DNA of 64,000 bases from ZC4RG30 sp963812195 (GCA_963812195.1 CAWEUI010000001.1:62001-126000); one strand, 5' to 3'. Positions 16,617-26,699 are shown, counted from the stretch's first letter. Numbers and translations are program-made. The notes: generated by a model from the letters alone, not told the origin.

Positions 16617-16925
16617 ATGAGCGAGTCGAGAATCATCAAGAAATACCCCAACCGCCGCCTCTACGACACGGTGGAGAGCCGCTATATCACCCTGGCCGAC
16701 ATTCGGCGCCTGGTGGTGGAGCGGGTCGACTTCACCGTGATCGACAAGAAGAGCCAGAGCGACATCACCCGCAGCATCCTGCTGCAGGTGATCGCCGAGC
16801 AGGAACACGGCAGCCAACCGATCATGAGCCGTGAATTTCTCTCGCATGTCATCCGCAGCTACGGCACACCCGTGCAAAGCGGCATGGCCGGCGCACTGGA
16901 GCAGTCGGTCAGGCAATTCGCCTGA
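16617..16925 (+). CDS. PhaR-like polyhydroxyalkanoate regulator, N-terminal domain only
   Basis: A 102-residue protein opening with R-I-I-K-K-Y-P-N-R-R-L-Y-D-T, the DNA-binding N-terminal domain of PhaR/PHB-accumulation regulators. Part of the next helical domain (about 70-102) is present. Classic PhaR is longer (about 140-190), so the C-terminal granule/polymer-binding region is short or absent. The ATG at 16617 follows GAGGACAGGG; a GTG 12 bases upstream is possible. No PHA synthesis genes are in the window. It may repress phasin or other genes. Role by family inference only. Confidence 0.8.
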   Translation: MSESRIIKKYPNRRLYDTVESRYITLADIRRLVVERVDFTVIDKKSQSDITRSILLQVIAEQEHGSQPIMSREFLSHVIRSYGTPVQSGMAGALEQSVRQFA

Positions 16926-17031
16926 GCTGAGGCGACAACGCCCGCTGCAAATGCGGGTGTTGACGGCATGCGGCCATTTGCGGTGGCTCAGCCGGTGTCG
17001 ATGGTGCGCCTCGACAGGGGTACACGGCTGT

Positions 17032-18375
17032 TCAGATGCCTTCGAGCCGGCCGGTACTGTCGCCGAAGCGATCCAGGCCGAGGTCGAACTTGTCGCCAAT
17101 GCTCAGCAGCAGATTGCCCGTGGGGACCGTGCGTGTCGGCACCGCCACGAGCCGGTCGCCCTTGAGCCGGCCCGAAGCACCGCCCACCAGCACGTGCGGG
17201 ACGTCGAAGTGCTCATGCAGGTTGGAATCGCCCATGTTCGATCCGAACAGGATCAGCGAGTGGTCCAGCAACGTGCCATCGCCTTCGCTGATCTTCGACA
17301 GCTTCTCCACCAGATAGGCAAGCATCTGTACGTGGTAGCGGTTCAGCAGGGCGTATTGCGCTATGCGGCCCGGGTCCTCGGCATGATGCGAGCCGCCATG
17401 AAAACTGATGTCGGTACCGCTTTGCGGATACACCCGCCCGGTCAGGTCCCGGGCGTAGAGCACGGTGGAGACGCGCGTGATGTCGGCCTGGAAGGCCAGC
17501 GCCAGAAGGTCGAACTGGATCTGGATGTGCTCGTGGAAGGACTCCGGCACGCCGTATGGCACATTCATGTCGGGTGCTTCGGCGGTGGCCCGCGCGGCAA
17601 TCCCCAGACGGCGCTCGATCTCGCGCACGTCCTCCAGGTACTGCTCCAGTCGCACCCGGTCGGTGTGCGCGATGCCGGGAAGCAGCGCGCGCAATTCGTC
17701 GGACACCGAATCGAGCACGCTGGCCTGGCGCGCGCGGCGCGCGGCTCGCAGTTCGGGTGAACCGCCTTCGCCGAACATGCGCTCGAATACCACCTGCGGG
17801 TTGATTTCCATCGGCTGCGGTCGCGTGGGCGATTGCCAGCAGATCGTGTTGGTGTAGACGCAGCTGTAACCCTCGCCGCAGTTGGTGGAGTTCGAACCAG
17901 GGTCTTCAAGTCCCAGCTGCAGGGACGGCAGCAGCGTGTCCTGGCCGATCTTGCGTGCTATGAGCTGGTCCAGCGACGTGCCCACCTGGATATCCGCGCC
18001 GGTGGTCTTGCGGGGCTTGGTCGCGGTGAGGTAGGCGGCGGCCACGAAATGATCCGCTCCAGTGACCCCGGGCGGGTTCTCGGAAGATTGCGACCACATG
18101 CCACTGGTCAGCACCACGTGTCGCCGGAACGGCTCCAATGGCTTGTACATCATGGGAAATTCGAAGCCTGGCGCAGTCGATTCCGGCACCCAGTAACCGG
18201 GCGCAGCCCCATGCGGCACGAAGGCGCCCACGAAGCGCGTTGGCAGCACCTTGCGCGCAACGGCTGTTGCACCGATGGCAGGCAGCATCGCATCCAGGAA
18301 TGGCAGCGCCAGCGCCGTGCCCGCACCGCGCAGGAAGGTGCGGCGGTTCAGCCGGCGGTTGGTGATGAAATACAT
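17032..18375 (-). CDS. DUF1552 protein, Tat-exported (cassette 1)
   Basis: A 447-residue exported protein with a twin-arginine signal N-R-R-T-F-L-R-G followed by a hydrophobic stretch ending near residue 35. The body is a DUF1552 protein, related to the sulfatase/alkaline-phosphatase-like DUF1501 group: F-V-P-H-G-A near residue 52, S-G-M-W, D-H-F, and a late L-I-L-F-G-S-N-M-G-D-S-N with H-V-L-V-G-G. No activity is established for the family. It starts 2 bases after the DUF1592 stop, as the last gene of ankyrin-DUF1592-DUF1552. It is clearly paralogous to 45643-46968. DUF1552 genes almost always sit beside DUF1592 genes, so the two products probably act together. Confidence 0.9.
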   Translation of the reverse strand: MYFITNRRLNRRTFLRGAGTALALPFLDAMLPAIGATAVARKVLPTRFVGAFVPHGAAPGYWVPESTAPGFEFPMMYKPLEPFRRHVVLTSGMWSQSSENPPGVTGADHFVAAAYLTATKPRKTTGADIQVGTSLDQLIARKIGQDTLLPSLQLGLEDPGSNSTNCGEGYSCVYTNTICWQSPTRPQPMEINPQVVFERMFGEGGSPELRAARRARQASVLDSVSDELRALLPGIAHTDRVRLEQYLEDVREIERRLGIAARATAEAPDMNVPYGVPESFHEHIQIQFDLLALAFQADITRVSTVLYARDLTGRVYPQSGTDISFHGGSHHAEDPGRIAQYALLNRYHVQMLAYLVEKLSKISEGDGTLLDHSLILFGSNMGDSNLHEHFDVPHVLVGGASGRLKGDRLVAVPTRTVPTGNLLLSIGDKFDLGLDRFGDSTGRLEGI

Positions 18376-18377
18376 GG

Positions 18378-20796
18378 CTACCTCGCCTGGCTCAGCTGCT
18401 GAACCGGTTCATCGTCGGTGCCGGCCACGTTCATGCGGAACAGGTCGCTGAGCACCACGGCTTCGATCATGGATCCAAGCCGGTAATCGTCTGTCTCGCT
18501 GGCGTGGACCACGGCACGCACCGCCGGCATATCCACGTACTCCATACCGCGACCCAGCGCGTACGTCATCAGGTTCTGCGCGAAGTTGCGCAGGTACTGG
18601 TCGCGATACCTGAGCAGGAAGGCGCGCACCCCGGCCGGACCCTCCACGGTCGTGCCGTCGTACATCACGGCCCGGGCATTGATGTTCACGCCCGGATCGG
18701 CCGCGCGCCACCGGCCTACTGCGTCAAATGGCTCCAGCGCAAAACCGATCGGATCCATCAGCTGGTGGCAGCCGCGGCACGCCGGATCCTTGCGGTGCTG
18801 TTCGAGTTGCTCGCGCATGGTGGGCACGTGGGTATTGCCGGCCGCATCTGCCGACCTGGCCGGCAGAGTGGGTACGTTCGGCGGCGGGTCCGGCGCGGGC
18901 ACGCCCAGCAGCTTCTTCAGGACCCAGTTGCCACGAATTACCGGCGAGGTACGCCCCGGCTGCGAGGAGACCATGAGCATCGCGCCCTTGCCAAGCAGGC
19001 CGAAGCGCTCGCTCTGATCGGCGGTGAGCTGCACGCGGCGGAACTCCGCGCCACGAATGTCGGGGATGCCGTAGTGCCGCGCCAGGCGCTCGTTGAGGAA
19101 CGTGTAGTCAGCCGTCAGCAGATCGAGCACGCTGCGATCCTCGGTGATCAGGCTCGCAAACAGCAGTTCGGTCTCGCGCCGGAACGCCTGTCGCAGGTTG
19201 TCATCGAAATCCGGGAACTGGTCCACCACGGGTGAGTGCGATGCCAGGTCGCGCAATGCCAGCCACTGCCCGGCAAAGTTGGAGATGAACGCGGCGGCTC
19301 GCGGGTCGGCCAGCATGCGGCGCACCTGCGCGCGCAAGATATCGTCCTGCTGCAGCTTGCCGGCCTGCGCCAGATCCAGCAGCTGGTCGTCGGGCAGGCT
19401 GCTCCACAGGAAGAATGACAGCCGCGAAGCCAGGTCCAGCCCATCCAGCGCGTATGGCTGGTCTCCGACTCCCGGTGGCGGTGGAGCCTCCAGCCGAAAC
19501 AGGAACTGCGGATCGGACAGCACGCGTTGCACCACGGCTTCGATCCCCTCGTCGAAGCTGCCCTGCTTGCGCGTTGCGGCATAGATCTGCAGCAGCGAAT
19601 CCAGCTGGCCATCGTTTACACGACCGCGAAAGGCGCGTCGCGCCAGCGTGACTGCAATCTGGCGCGCGCAGGCTGCTTCCGCGGCGGGAGAGACCGGATG
19701 ACAGGTGAAGATGCGGCGCCGGCTGTCGGTATCGGCTGCCGGTTTGCCGTGGGCCGGTCCGTCGATGCGGATGCTGCCGATGTGCGGATAGAACGTGAAG
19801 CCGGGTATGCCGCCGGTCTCGATGGTGCTGCGCTCGAAGGCGTGGTTCAGGTCCAGCCCCGGGGCGTAGTTGGTTGCCGCGAAGGTCACGGTTACGCGGT
19901 GCGTGCCGCCACGCATCGGCAGCGGCACATCGATGGTCTTGAGCTGGCCGTAGGCATCCTCGTCCAGGCTGCGCTTCACCGCCAGAGCCTTGTCCCAGTC
20001 GATGCGCGCGAACGGAGCGTCATCCACGTAGACCAGCAGTTGTTCTCCGGTGATCTCACCGAAGGGCCGGAAGTTGCCCATGTTGCCCAGGTTCACTGAG
20101 AACACCTTGAGCACATAGTCGCCGTCGGCCGGGAACTCATGATCCACCGCGAGGCCACCGCGAGTGCCGAACGGCAGGCCGGGCATCCGGTAGTTCTGAT
20201 TGGCGTCTTCGGCAACGCGATAGGTTGCCTGTTCCGGAGAAGTGTCCGTGCCCACCGCGCGGCGCGCGATACGTGCCGCCGCAGCCAGATAAGCCTCCAG
20301 CAGCGCAGGCGAAAGCGTCAACGCGGCCGCCTGGTTGTCGAAACCGCGCGCCGAATCATCCGCGGGCAGGAACTGCGTACTGTCGACGGTGAGGCCGAGC
20401 AGGTCGCGCACGGCGTTGGCGTATTCGGCGCGGTTCAGGCGGTGCAGGCGCGGCGGTGCCGACTTTGTGCGCCGCGGTGAGATCCACCGTCTCCTCCAGC
20501 GTCCGCGCCATGGCCTGCAGCTCGACGAAATCCGGTCGTGGTTTGCCGGCCGGCGGCATCATGCCGGCGCCGAGCTTGCGGATCATGCGTTCGGCCGTGC
20601 GCGCCTCATCGGCCGCGTTGGCCGGGTCGAAAGTCTCGAACTCCACGCCTCCGGAGGTCTTCTCGAAATTGTGGCAGTCCAGGCAGTACTTCTCCACCAG
20701 TGCGCGCTGCGCGTCCAAGGGCATGTGCGGTGTCGCGGCGGCCGCCATCGAACCAGCCAGCATTGCCAGCGCCGCGGTCCACACGGCGCGTTTCAC
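18378..20796 (-). CDS. DUF1592-family cytochrome-like secreted protein (cassette 1), frame broken
   Basis: A large secreted protein (about 805 residues once repaired). The 5' part (20796 to about 20454) has a signal peptide and a heme-binding C-L-D-C-H near residue 45. The rest continues in another frame with the R-L-N-R-A-E-Y-A-N segment (DUF1587) and the DUF1592/DUF1595-type core with L-S-F-F-L-W-S. A final C-R-G-C-H heme motif sits in L-M-D-P-I-G context, followed by a DUF1585-type tail. Removing one base at about 20454 joins both frames and makes the length divisible by three, so this is a one-base insertion, probably a sequencing error. The GTG start at 20796 overlaps the ankyrin stop (GTGA). 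Confidence 0.88.
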
Positions 20797-22505
20797 TTGC
20801 ACACCTCCGTCTTGCACACGGTATCGAGGGTGCGGCCCTCCGGCGGCACCGGCAGGTGCCGTGCCGCCATCAATGCGCGCAGCAGTTTCGCGGTGTCCGG
20901 ATGCGCGATTGCCGACTGCACGCCGACGCGCACCAGTCCGTCGGCGTAGTCGACGGCCTGCCAGGCCTTGCCTGCGAGAACATGGATGCTGTCGCGGCTG
21001 CCGATGTCACGCAACGACAGGTCCGCGCCGCGATCGACCAGCAATTGCACGATCTCGTTGCGGCCCTTGTGGGCGGCGCCCATCAGCGCGGTGCGTCCAT
21101 CCAGCACATCCTGCGCGTTGATGTCGGCGCCCAGATCCAGCAGGAACTGCACGGTCTGCAGATTCGCCTCGCGCGACCATTCAAACGTGACGCCCTCCAC
21201 CCAGCCGATGCCCGAGGCAACCATCAATGGCGTCACCTTGTGGTCCGTGGAAATCGACGGGTCGGCACCATGCTCGAGCAGCAGCTTCATCAGCACCAGA
21301 TCACTGGATTGCGCGGCCCGCAGGAACGGCGTGGCACCCTCCTCGTACAGCCACTGGTTGGTGAACACCGTGCGCGTCTCGGTGCTCGAATGCATGCGCA
21401 GGTTCGGGTCGGCGCCGGCCGCCAGCAGTTTCCTGATGAACTGCAGGTGGTCCATGTCGGGCTTGCGGGTGGGGTAGTTGCCCCCCTCGATGTTGCGGTT
21501 GTCGGTGGCGATGTACAGCGGATTCCAGCCACCCTTGTTGGCGATATTCGGATCCGCGCCATGCTCGAGCAGCCACGCTCCGAGCCGGTAGTTGCGGTCC
21601 TGGGTTGCCGTGAGCAGTGGCGTCCAGCCGTATTGGCTGGTCTGGTTGACGTCGGCGCCGGCTGCCACCAGCGCGCGCGTGGAGGCAAGATCTCCTTCGC
21701 GCGCCGCGAAGATCAGCGCCGTGAGGCCGCCCCACTTCTCCTTGTTGCGTTCGGCGTACGGCGCGGGCTTCCCGAAGCGGGCGACCTCGCGTTTGGCGGC
21801 TGCCACGCGCTCTTCGAATACGCGCCTGGCCTCGGGCGAATCGGCATCGACGACCGCGCCGCGCAGCCCCGTGCCGTCGATGAATTCCTGGATGCGCTCC
21901 CTGGCCGGCGGCGCCAGGTAAGGCCGGCGTCCCGGCGCGACGGTGCCCGAGCGCGCGCGGAAGTTCGCGCCATGGGCCAGCAGCACGCGCAGCGCCTGGG
22001 CGTTGGAATTCGCGGCGGCCCACATCAGCGCCGTGGTTCCGCGCAGGCCCTCCCTCGCCTCCAGTTTCGCGCCGCGCTGTAGCAACAGCCCGACCGCATC
22101 AGCTGCGCCATTGCGGGCTGCAAACATCAGCGGCGTCTCGCCGTGCGTCAGCGCACCGTTCACGTCCGCACCGGCGTCCAGCAGTGCCGCAATGGTCGCG
22201 CTGCTGCCGGCGTTGGCGGCCAGTGCCAGCGCCGTCATGCCGGTGCTGGTGGCCAGGTCCACCCGTGCGCCGGCTTTCAGCAACGTTCTGGTCGTGGCGG
22301 CATCGCCGCGCGAGGCGGCCCAGTGCAGCGCCGTGGTGCCATCGGGCTGCGTCTGGTTCACGTCTGCATGCGAAGCCAGCAGTGCGGCCAGTCGGGTCCC
22401 GTCTTTGCCCATTACGGCATCGGCCACCGGCGCCGGTGTCGCGGCCGGCACGCTCTGCACCGCGCACAGCAGCGCAGCGGCCAGCACGCGCGGCAAGCAC
22501 TTCAT
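20793..22505 (-). CDS. secreted ankyrin-repeat protein (cassette 1)
   Basis: A 570-residue protein with a signal peptide (M-K-C-L-P-R-V-L-A-A-A, cleavage near P-A-A-T) and about ten ankyrin repeats. Examples are D-G-T-T-A-L-H-W-A-A-S-R-G, H-G-E-T-P-L-M-F-A-A-R-N-G and Y-G-W-T-P-L-L-T-A-T. A non-repeat insert near residues 190-260 contains a basic/aromatic segment, and the C-terminus ends with two cysteines (V-C-K-T-E-V-C-K). Ankyrin proteins are usually intracellular protein binders; here export to the periplasm is predicted. The ATG at 22505 was chosen for the signal peptide. It is translationally coupled to the DUF1592 gene, suggesting the ankyrin protein binds or scaffolds it. Partner is inference. 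Confidence 0.9.
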   Translation of the reverse strand: MKCLPRVLAAALLCAVQSVPAATPAPVADAVMGKDGTRLAALLASHADVNQTQPDGTTALHWAASRGDAATTRTLLKAGARVDLATSTGMTALALAANAGSSATIAALLDAGADVNGALTHGETPLMFAARNGAADAVGLLLQRGAKLEAREGLRGTTALMWAAANSNAQALRVLLAHGANFRARSGTVAPGRRPYLAPPARERIQEFIDGTGLRGAVVDADSPEARRVFEERVAAAKREVARFGKPAPYAERNKEKWGGLTALIFAAREGDLASTRALVAAGADVNQTSQYGWTPLLTATQDRNYRLGAWLLEHGADPNIANKGGWNPLYIATDNRNIEGGNYPTRKPDMDHLQFIRKLLAAGADPNLRMHSSTETRTVFTNQWLYEEGATPFLRAAQSSDLVLMKLLLEHGADPSISTDHKVTPLMVASGIGWVEGVTFEWSREANLQTVQFLLDLGADINAQDVLDGRTALMGAAHKGRNEIVQLLVDRGADLSLRDIGSRDSIHVLAGKAWQAVDYADGLVRVGVQSAIAHPDTAKLLRALMAARHLPVPPEGRTLDTVCKTEVCK

Positions 22506-22892
22506 GATTCGGGGAACGCGCTGAAGGTGCCGTGAGTGCATCGGATCTGCCTGGCTACCCGCGCGTCAGCCACGCGCGATGCAGCCGACCGGACCCCGAC
22601 TACCCGCGCGCGGTTCACGCCGCCCACGATGCCCAAATCCGTCCTGCGCCACTGCCGTGGCACAAGTCGCCTGCAGCAGAGCCGTGATCACGCCGCGCAT
22701 TGCCCCCCCGATGGCGTCGTTGTCGTACCGGCGCAGGTCACAGCGGATCCGGGTCCGTTGCGCATGCGCCCGTCGATCCGACCTGCCCAACCCGCGTCAT
22801 GGTATTACACATTGGCGGCAACAAGGGTGTGCCGGGTGTCGGCGTTTGTGCTTATATTCGATTTCTGACGATTGACGACGACCTGGGGGGGC
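22506..22892. other. divergent intergenic region
   Basis: 387 bases between the cassette 1 operon (minus) and the DUF6152-fusion gene (plus). It should hold promoters for both directions. I see no convincing gene, RNA or strong inverted repeat, and no clean sigma-70 promoter pair. GGGGGG directly before 22893 is the ribosome binding site of the next gene. Confidence 0.4.
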
Positions 22893-24035
22893 ATGTCGAT
22901 GTCGCATCTGACTGTACGGGTCCCTGCGTTGGCAGCGGTCCTTGTCGGTTTCGCCGCACCAGCACTGGCACACCACAGTTTCGGCATGTTCGAGATGGAT
23001 GTCTGGAAGAAGTGGTCCGGAACCATGACCGAAATGCATTTCATCAACCCTCACTCCTACATGGAGATCGACGCGGTCGATGAGGCCGGCAAGAAGGTGC
23101 ATCTGCGCTGCGAGATGCGCGCAGCGACACTGCTCAAGCGCTCCGGCTGGTCCGGCGAGATGTTCACGGCCGGCTCGCACGTCGAGATCGAAGGGCATCC
23201 GCATCGCAAGGACCCCAACGCCTGCTACATCGAGAACTTCAAGCTGGGCGATGCACCGATGATAAACCGCAACGCCCAGTTCGAGACCAAGACGCACGTC
23301 GATACCTCCAAACGGCCATTGCGCCTGGCTGATGGGCAGCCGAACATCAGCGGCGACTGGGCCGTCGAGCAACTCGTGCTCACGGTGCCGCCGAGCGGCG
23401 GCAACGGCTCCATGATTCCAAAGAGCATGTCGGCTGCATTCGCGGCCGGCAAGATCACGCTGGAGCAGGTTCGGGCCACGCAGCCGCCGCGCCCCAAGGT
23501 CGTCTACACGGCCGAGGGCAGGAAGGCGGCTGACGGCTTCAACAGCCGTTCGCCGAAGGACAACCCGTGGTTTGCCTGCAAGCCCACGAGCTTCATCCGC
23601 GACTGGACCGCAGACTGGCCGATCAACCGGTTCGAGCAGAAGACCACCGCCGGTGGCGAACGGATCATCGACATCACCTACGGTCTGTACAACTTCAATC
23701 GCACCATTCACGTCGGCATGGCCAGACACCCGGACCATCTCAAGCCCAGCAATGCCGGCCACTCGATCGGCCACTGGGAAGGCAATACGCTCATCGTCGA
23801 TACCGTCGGGTTTGCCGCTGGAGTGTTGTCTCCGCCCACTCGCAACAGCGAACAGATGCACATCGTCGAGCGCTTCACGTTCGATCCGAAGAAGTTCACG
23901 CTGCGGCGCGACTATTCGGTGACGGATCCGGTGTACCTGGCGGCGCCGTACGAGAGCTACGACATCATGTCTCTCTCGGACGTGCCCTTTCAGAAGCAGA
24001 CCTGCAAGGACATGACGCCTGAGTTCCAGCAGTAG
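22893..24035 (+). CDS. secreted fusion: DUF6152-like domain plus GHWEGNTLIVDT domain
   Basis: A 380-residue protein with a signal peptide ending A-L-A before H-H-S-F-G-M-F. The N-terminal about 110 residues match the DUF6152 pattern (H-H-S-F, G-T-M-T-E, I-N-P-H-S, C-E-M-R ... R-S-G-W, G-S-H-V-E-I-E-G-H-P). The C-terminal half carries S-I-G-H-W-E-G-N-T-L-I-V-D-T-V-G-F and T-D-P-V-Y-L-A-A-P-Y, the signature of a second unnamed secreted family seen at 32901 and 35317. Five Cys are present in the mature part. The start was chosen because GGGGGG precedes this ATG. Both families lack known function. The fusion implies that the separate proteins elsewhere in the window work together. Confidence 0.85.
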   Translation: MSMSHLTVRVPALAAVLVGFAAPALAHHSFGMFEMDVWKKWSGTMTEMHFINPHSYMEIDAVDEAGKKVHLRCEMRAATLLKRSGWSGEMFTAGSHVEIEGHPHRKDPNACYIENFKLGDAPMINRNAQFETKTHVDTSKRPLRLADGQPNISGDWAVEQLVLTVPPSGGNGSMIPKSMSAAFAAGKITLEQVRATQPPRPKVVYTAEGRKAADGFNSRSPKDNPWFACKPTSFIRDWTADWPINRFEQKTTAGGERIIDITYGLYNFNRTIHVGMARHPDHLKPSNAGHSIGHWEGNTLIVDTVGFAAGVLSPPTRNSEQMHIVERFTFDPKKFTLRRDYSVTDPVYLAAPYESYDIMSLSDVPFQKQTCKDMTPEFQQ

Positions 24036-24113
24036 CCGGGCCGTCAGCCCGGTCGCGGATGGCGCGACTTCATTCCATCGACCCGAACCCCTGCTTATCC
24101 CTTCCGCAAACAA

Positions 24114-24138
24114 GAACGCCCGCATGCAGCGGGCGTTC
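24114..24138 (-). terminator. intrinsic terminator after pnp
   Basis: A perfect 10-bp inverted repeat (gaacgcccgc / gcgggcgttc) with a 5-base loop. On the minus strand the stem is followed by a T-rich run (ttgtttg), so it should end the rimP-to-pnp operon 27 bases past the pnp stop. It lies at the 3' side of the plus-strand gene ending at 24035 and might also stop that transcript. Confidence 0.8.
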
Positions 24139-24164
24139 TCGTCGACAGCCAGTATGGAGTCGTA

Positions 24165-26255
24165 TCAGCCGTCGACGTTGCGCATCGACAGGCGCACGCG
24201 GCCCTGCCGGTCCACCTCGAGCACCTTGACACGCACCACATCGCCTTCCTTGAGCTTGTCGCCGACCTTCTCGACGCGCTCGTCGGAGATCTGCGAGATG
24301 TGCACCAGACCGTCGCGGCCCGGCAGGATGGTGACGAAGGCGCCGAAATCCATCAGGCGCGCCACGCGGCCCTCGTAGACCCGGCCCACTTCCACGTCGG
24401 CGGTGATCAGCTCGATACGGCTCAGGGCCTCACGGCCGGCGGCGCCGCTGACCGAGGCGATCTTCACGGTGCCGTCGTTCTCGATGTCGATGGTGGTACC
24501 GGTCTCTTCGGTGATCTGGCGGATCACCGCACCGCCCTTGCCGATCACGTCGCGGATCTTCTCCGGGTCGATCTTGATGGTGATGATGGACGGCGCCCAT
24601 TCGCTCATCTTGGCGCGCGGCGCGGAGATGACCTTGTTCATCTCGCCCAGGATGTGGATGCGACCCTCGTGGGCCTGCGCCAGCGCTACCTTCATGATCT
24701 CCGGCGTGATGCTGTCGATCTTGATGTCCATCTGCAGCGCGGTAACACCCGTGACGGTGCCGGCCACCTTGAAGTCCATGTCGCCCAGGTGGTCTTCGTC
24801 GCCCAGGATGTCGGTGATGCACCTTGTAGCGGCTGCCTTCCAGCACCAGGCCCATGGCCACGCCGGCCACCGGAGCCTTCACCGGCACGCCGGCATCCAT
24901 CAGCGCCAGGCTGGTGCCGCACACCGAGGCCATCGAGGAGGAGCCGTTGGACTCCAGGATCTCCGAAACCACGCGGATCACGTAGGAGAACTCCTCCTGC
25001 GAGGGCAGCACGGCCTTGATACCGCGGCGCGCGAGGTTGCCGTGGCCGATCTCGCGGCGCTTCGGCGAACCCATCATGCCGGTCTCGCCCACCGAGAACG
25101 GCGGGAAGTTGTAGTGCAGCATGAACGGCTCGCGGCGCTCGCCTTCCAGCGCGTCGATGATCTGCGCATCGCGGCCGGTGCCCAGCGTCGCGGTGACCAG
25201 TGCCTGCGTCTCGCCACGCGTGAACAGCGCCGAGCCGTGGGTACGCGGCAGCACGCCGGCCTTCACGGTGATCGGGCGCACGGTACTTGAAATCGCGGCC
25301 GTCGATGCGCGGCTCACCGTCCAGGATGCGCTCGCGCACGATGCGGCTTTCCAGGTCGTGGATCTGCGTGGCCACGTCCTGCGCGCCCCACTTCGGCTGA
25401 CCATCGACCTCGGGCACGGCCGCGGCCACGGCTTCCTTGATCTCGCCGACCTTGGCGTAGCGGTCCTGCTTCACGGTGATGCGGTAGGCCTCGGACAGCG
25501 GGCCCTCGGCCTGCGCCTTCACGAAGGCAACCAGTTCCGCATCGGCCGGCGGGGCCTGCCACTCCCAGCGCGGCTTGCCGGCCTCGGCCACCAGCGCGTT
25601 GATCGCCTTGATGGCCACCTGCTGCTGCTCGTGGCCGAACACCACGGCGCCCAGCATCACGTCCTCGGGCAGGCTGTCGGCCTCGGATTCGACCATCAGC
25701 ACACCGTGCGGCGGTGCCGGCGACCACCAGGTCCAGCTGGCTGCCTTCGGCTTCCTTGCGGGTGGGGTTCAGCAGGTACTTGCCGTCCTTGTAGCCGACG
25801 CGCGCGGCTGCAATCGGGCCACCGAACGGCACTCCCGACAGCGACAGCGCGGCGGAGGCGCCCAGCAGGGCGGGAATGTCCGAGGGGATGTCCGGGTCGA
25901 GCGAGACCACCGTCGCGACCACCTGCACTTCGTTGCAGAAGCCGTCCGGAAACAGCGGCCGGATGGGGCGGTCGATGAGGCGCGAAATCAGCGTTTCGCT
26001 TTCGCTGGGGCGGCCCTCGCGGCGGAAGAAGCCGCCCGGAATACGGCCGGCGGCGTAGGTCTTTTCCTGGTAGTTGACCGTCAGCGGGAAGAAGTCCTTG
26101 CCTGGCTGCGCGGCCTTGCGCGCCACTGCGGTGACCAGGACGACGGTGTCGCCCATGGAAACCAGCACGGAACCATCGGCCTGGCGCGCGAGTTCGCCGG
26201 TTTCGATGCTGACGGAATGCGAGCCGAACTGGAATGACTGTTTGGCACTGGCCAC
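24165..26255 (-). CDS. pnp: polyribonucleotide nucleotidyltransferase (PNPase), frame broken three times
   Basis: 3'-5' phosphorolytic exoribonuclease and degradosome component. All domains are present: a first RNase PH domain (G-G-F-F-R-R-E-G-R-P-S-E, residues about 75-90), the helical linker, a second RNase PH domain (T-H-G-S-A-L-F-T-R-G-E-T-Q-A-L, then S-S-S-M-A-S-V-C), KH (I-G-K-G-G-A-V-I-R) and S1. The frame changes at about 25711, 25285 and 24818. Each is explained by one extra base (for example V-R-P-I continues after aag|t|acc), and removing three bases gives 695 codons plus stop. PNPase with three lesions in a strain keeping every domain is unlikely, so base-calling errors are suspected. 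Last gene of the operon. Confidence 0.95.
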
Positions 26256-26325
26256 GATTGCGTTACCTCAAGCTTCAGATACGTTGGGCATGCATGGCCA
26301 GATCCCCCCGGCCCCACATGCAAAT

Positions 26326-26353
26326 CGGGCCGCTCGTATTGGACGGCGGCCCG
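26326..26353 (-). promoter_or_regulatory. rpsO-pnp intergenic hairpin (attenuator / RNase processing site)
   Basis: An 8-bp perfect inverted repeat (cgggccgc / gcggcccg) with a 12-base loop lies 14 bases after the rpsO stop, followed on the minus strand by a weak T-run (atttgc). In E. coli the same gap holds a partial terminator and an RNase III-processed stem that controls pnp, and this element is in the same place. Function here is inferred from position. Confidence 0.55.
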
Positions 26354-26367
26354 AAGGTCTTGTCGAC

Positions 26368-26637
26368 TCAGCGGCGCAGTCCGAGCCGCTCGACGACTTC
26401 CTGATATTTCTGCGGTTTGGTCGACTTCAGATAGTCCAGCAGCTTGCGGCGCTGGTTGACCATCTTCACCAGCCCGCGGCGGGAAGCATGGTCGCCCTTG
26501 TGTGCGTTGAAGTGACCACCGAGGCTGTTGATGCGCTCGGACAGCAGTGCGATCTGCACTTCAGGAGACCCCGTATCCTGCGGGTCGCGGCCATACTGCT
26601 TGAGAATGCCGCTCTTGGTTTCTGTACTCAGTGCCAT
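26368..26637 (-). CDS. rpsO: 30S ribosomal protein S15
   Basis: 89 residues, exactly the usual length. It binds 16S rRNA in the central domain and starts assembly of the platform. It shows the family core G-S-P-E-V-Q-I-A-L-L-S-E-R-I, H-F-N-A-H-K-G-D-H-A-S-R-R-G-L and the L-L-D-Y-L-K segment. The frame stays open far upstream, but the ATG at 26637 gives the canonical M-A-L-S start. It sits between truB and pnp in the standard order; pnp starts 112 bases downstream after the hairpin. Confidence 0.98.
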   Translation of the reverse strand: MALSTETKSGILKQYGRDPQDTGSPEVQIALLSERINSLGGHFNAHKGDHASRRGLVKMVNQRRKLLDYLKSTKPQKYQEVVERLGLRR

Positions 26638-26699
26638 CTGTATGCTTTGTCTTGGGTCCTTAAAAGAGCCGCGCATTCTACCCGCGCCCCCCTGCTGCC

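Noticed and set aside
22506..22892. Small RNA or riboswitch in the long divergent gap
   Set aside because: No strong stem or known motif was visible, so it is reported only as intergenic.
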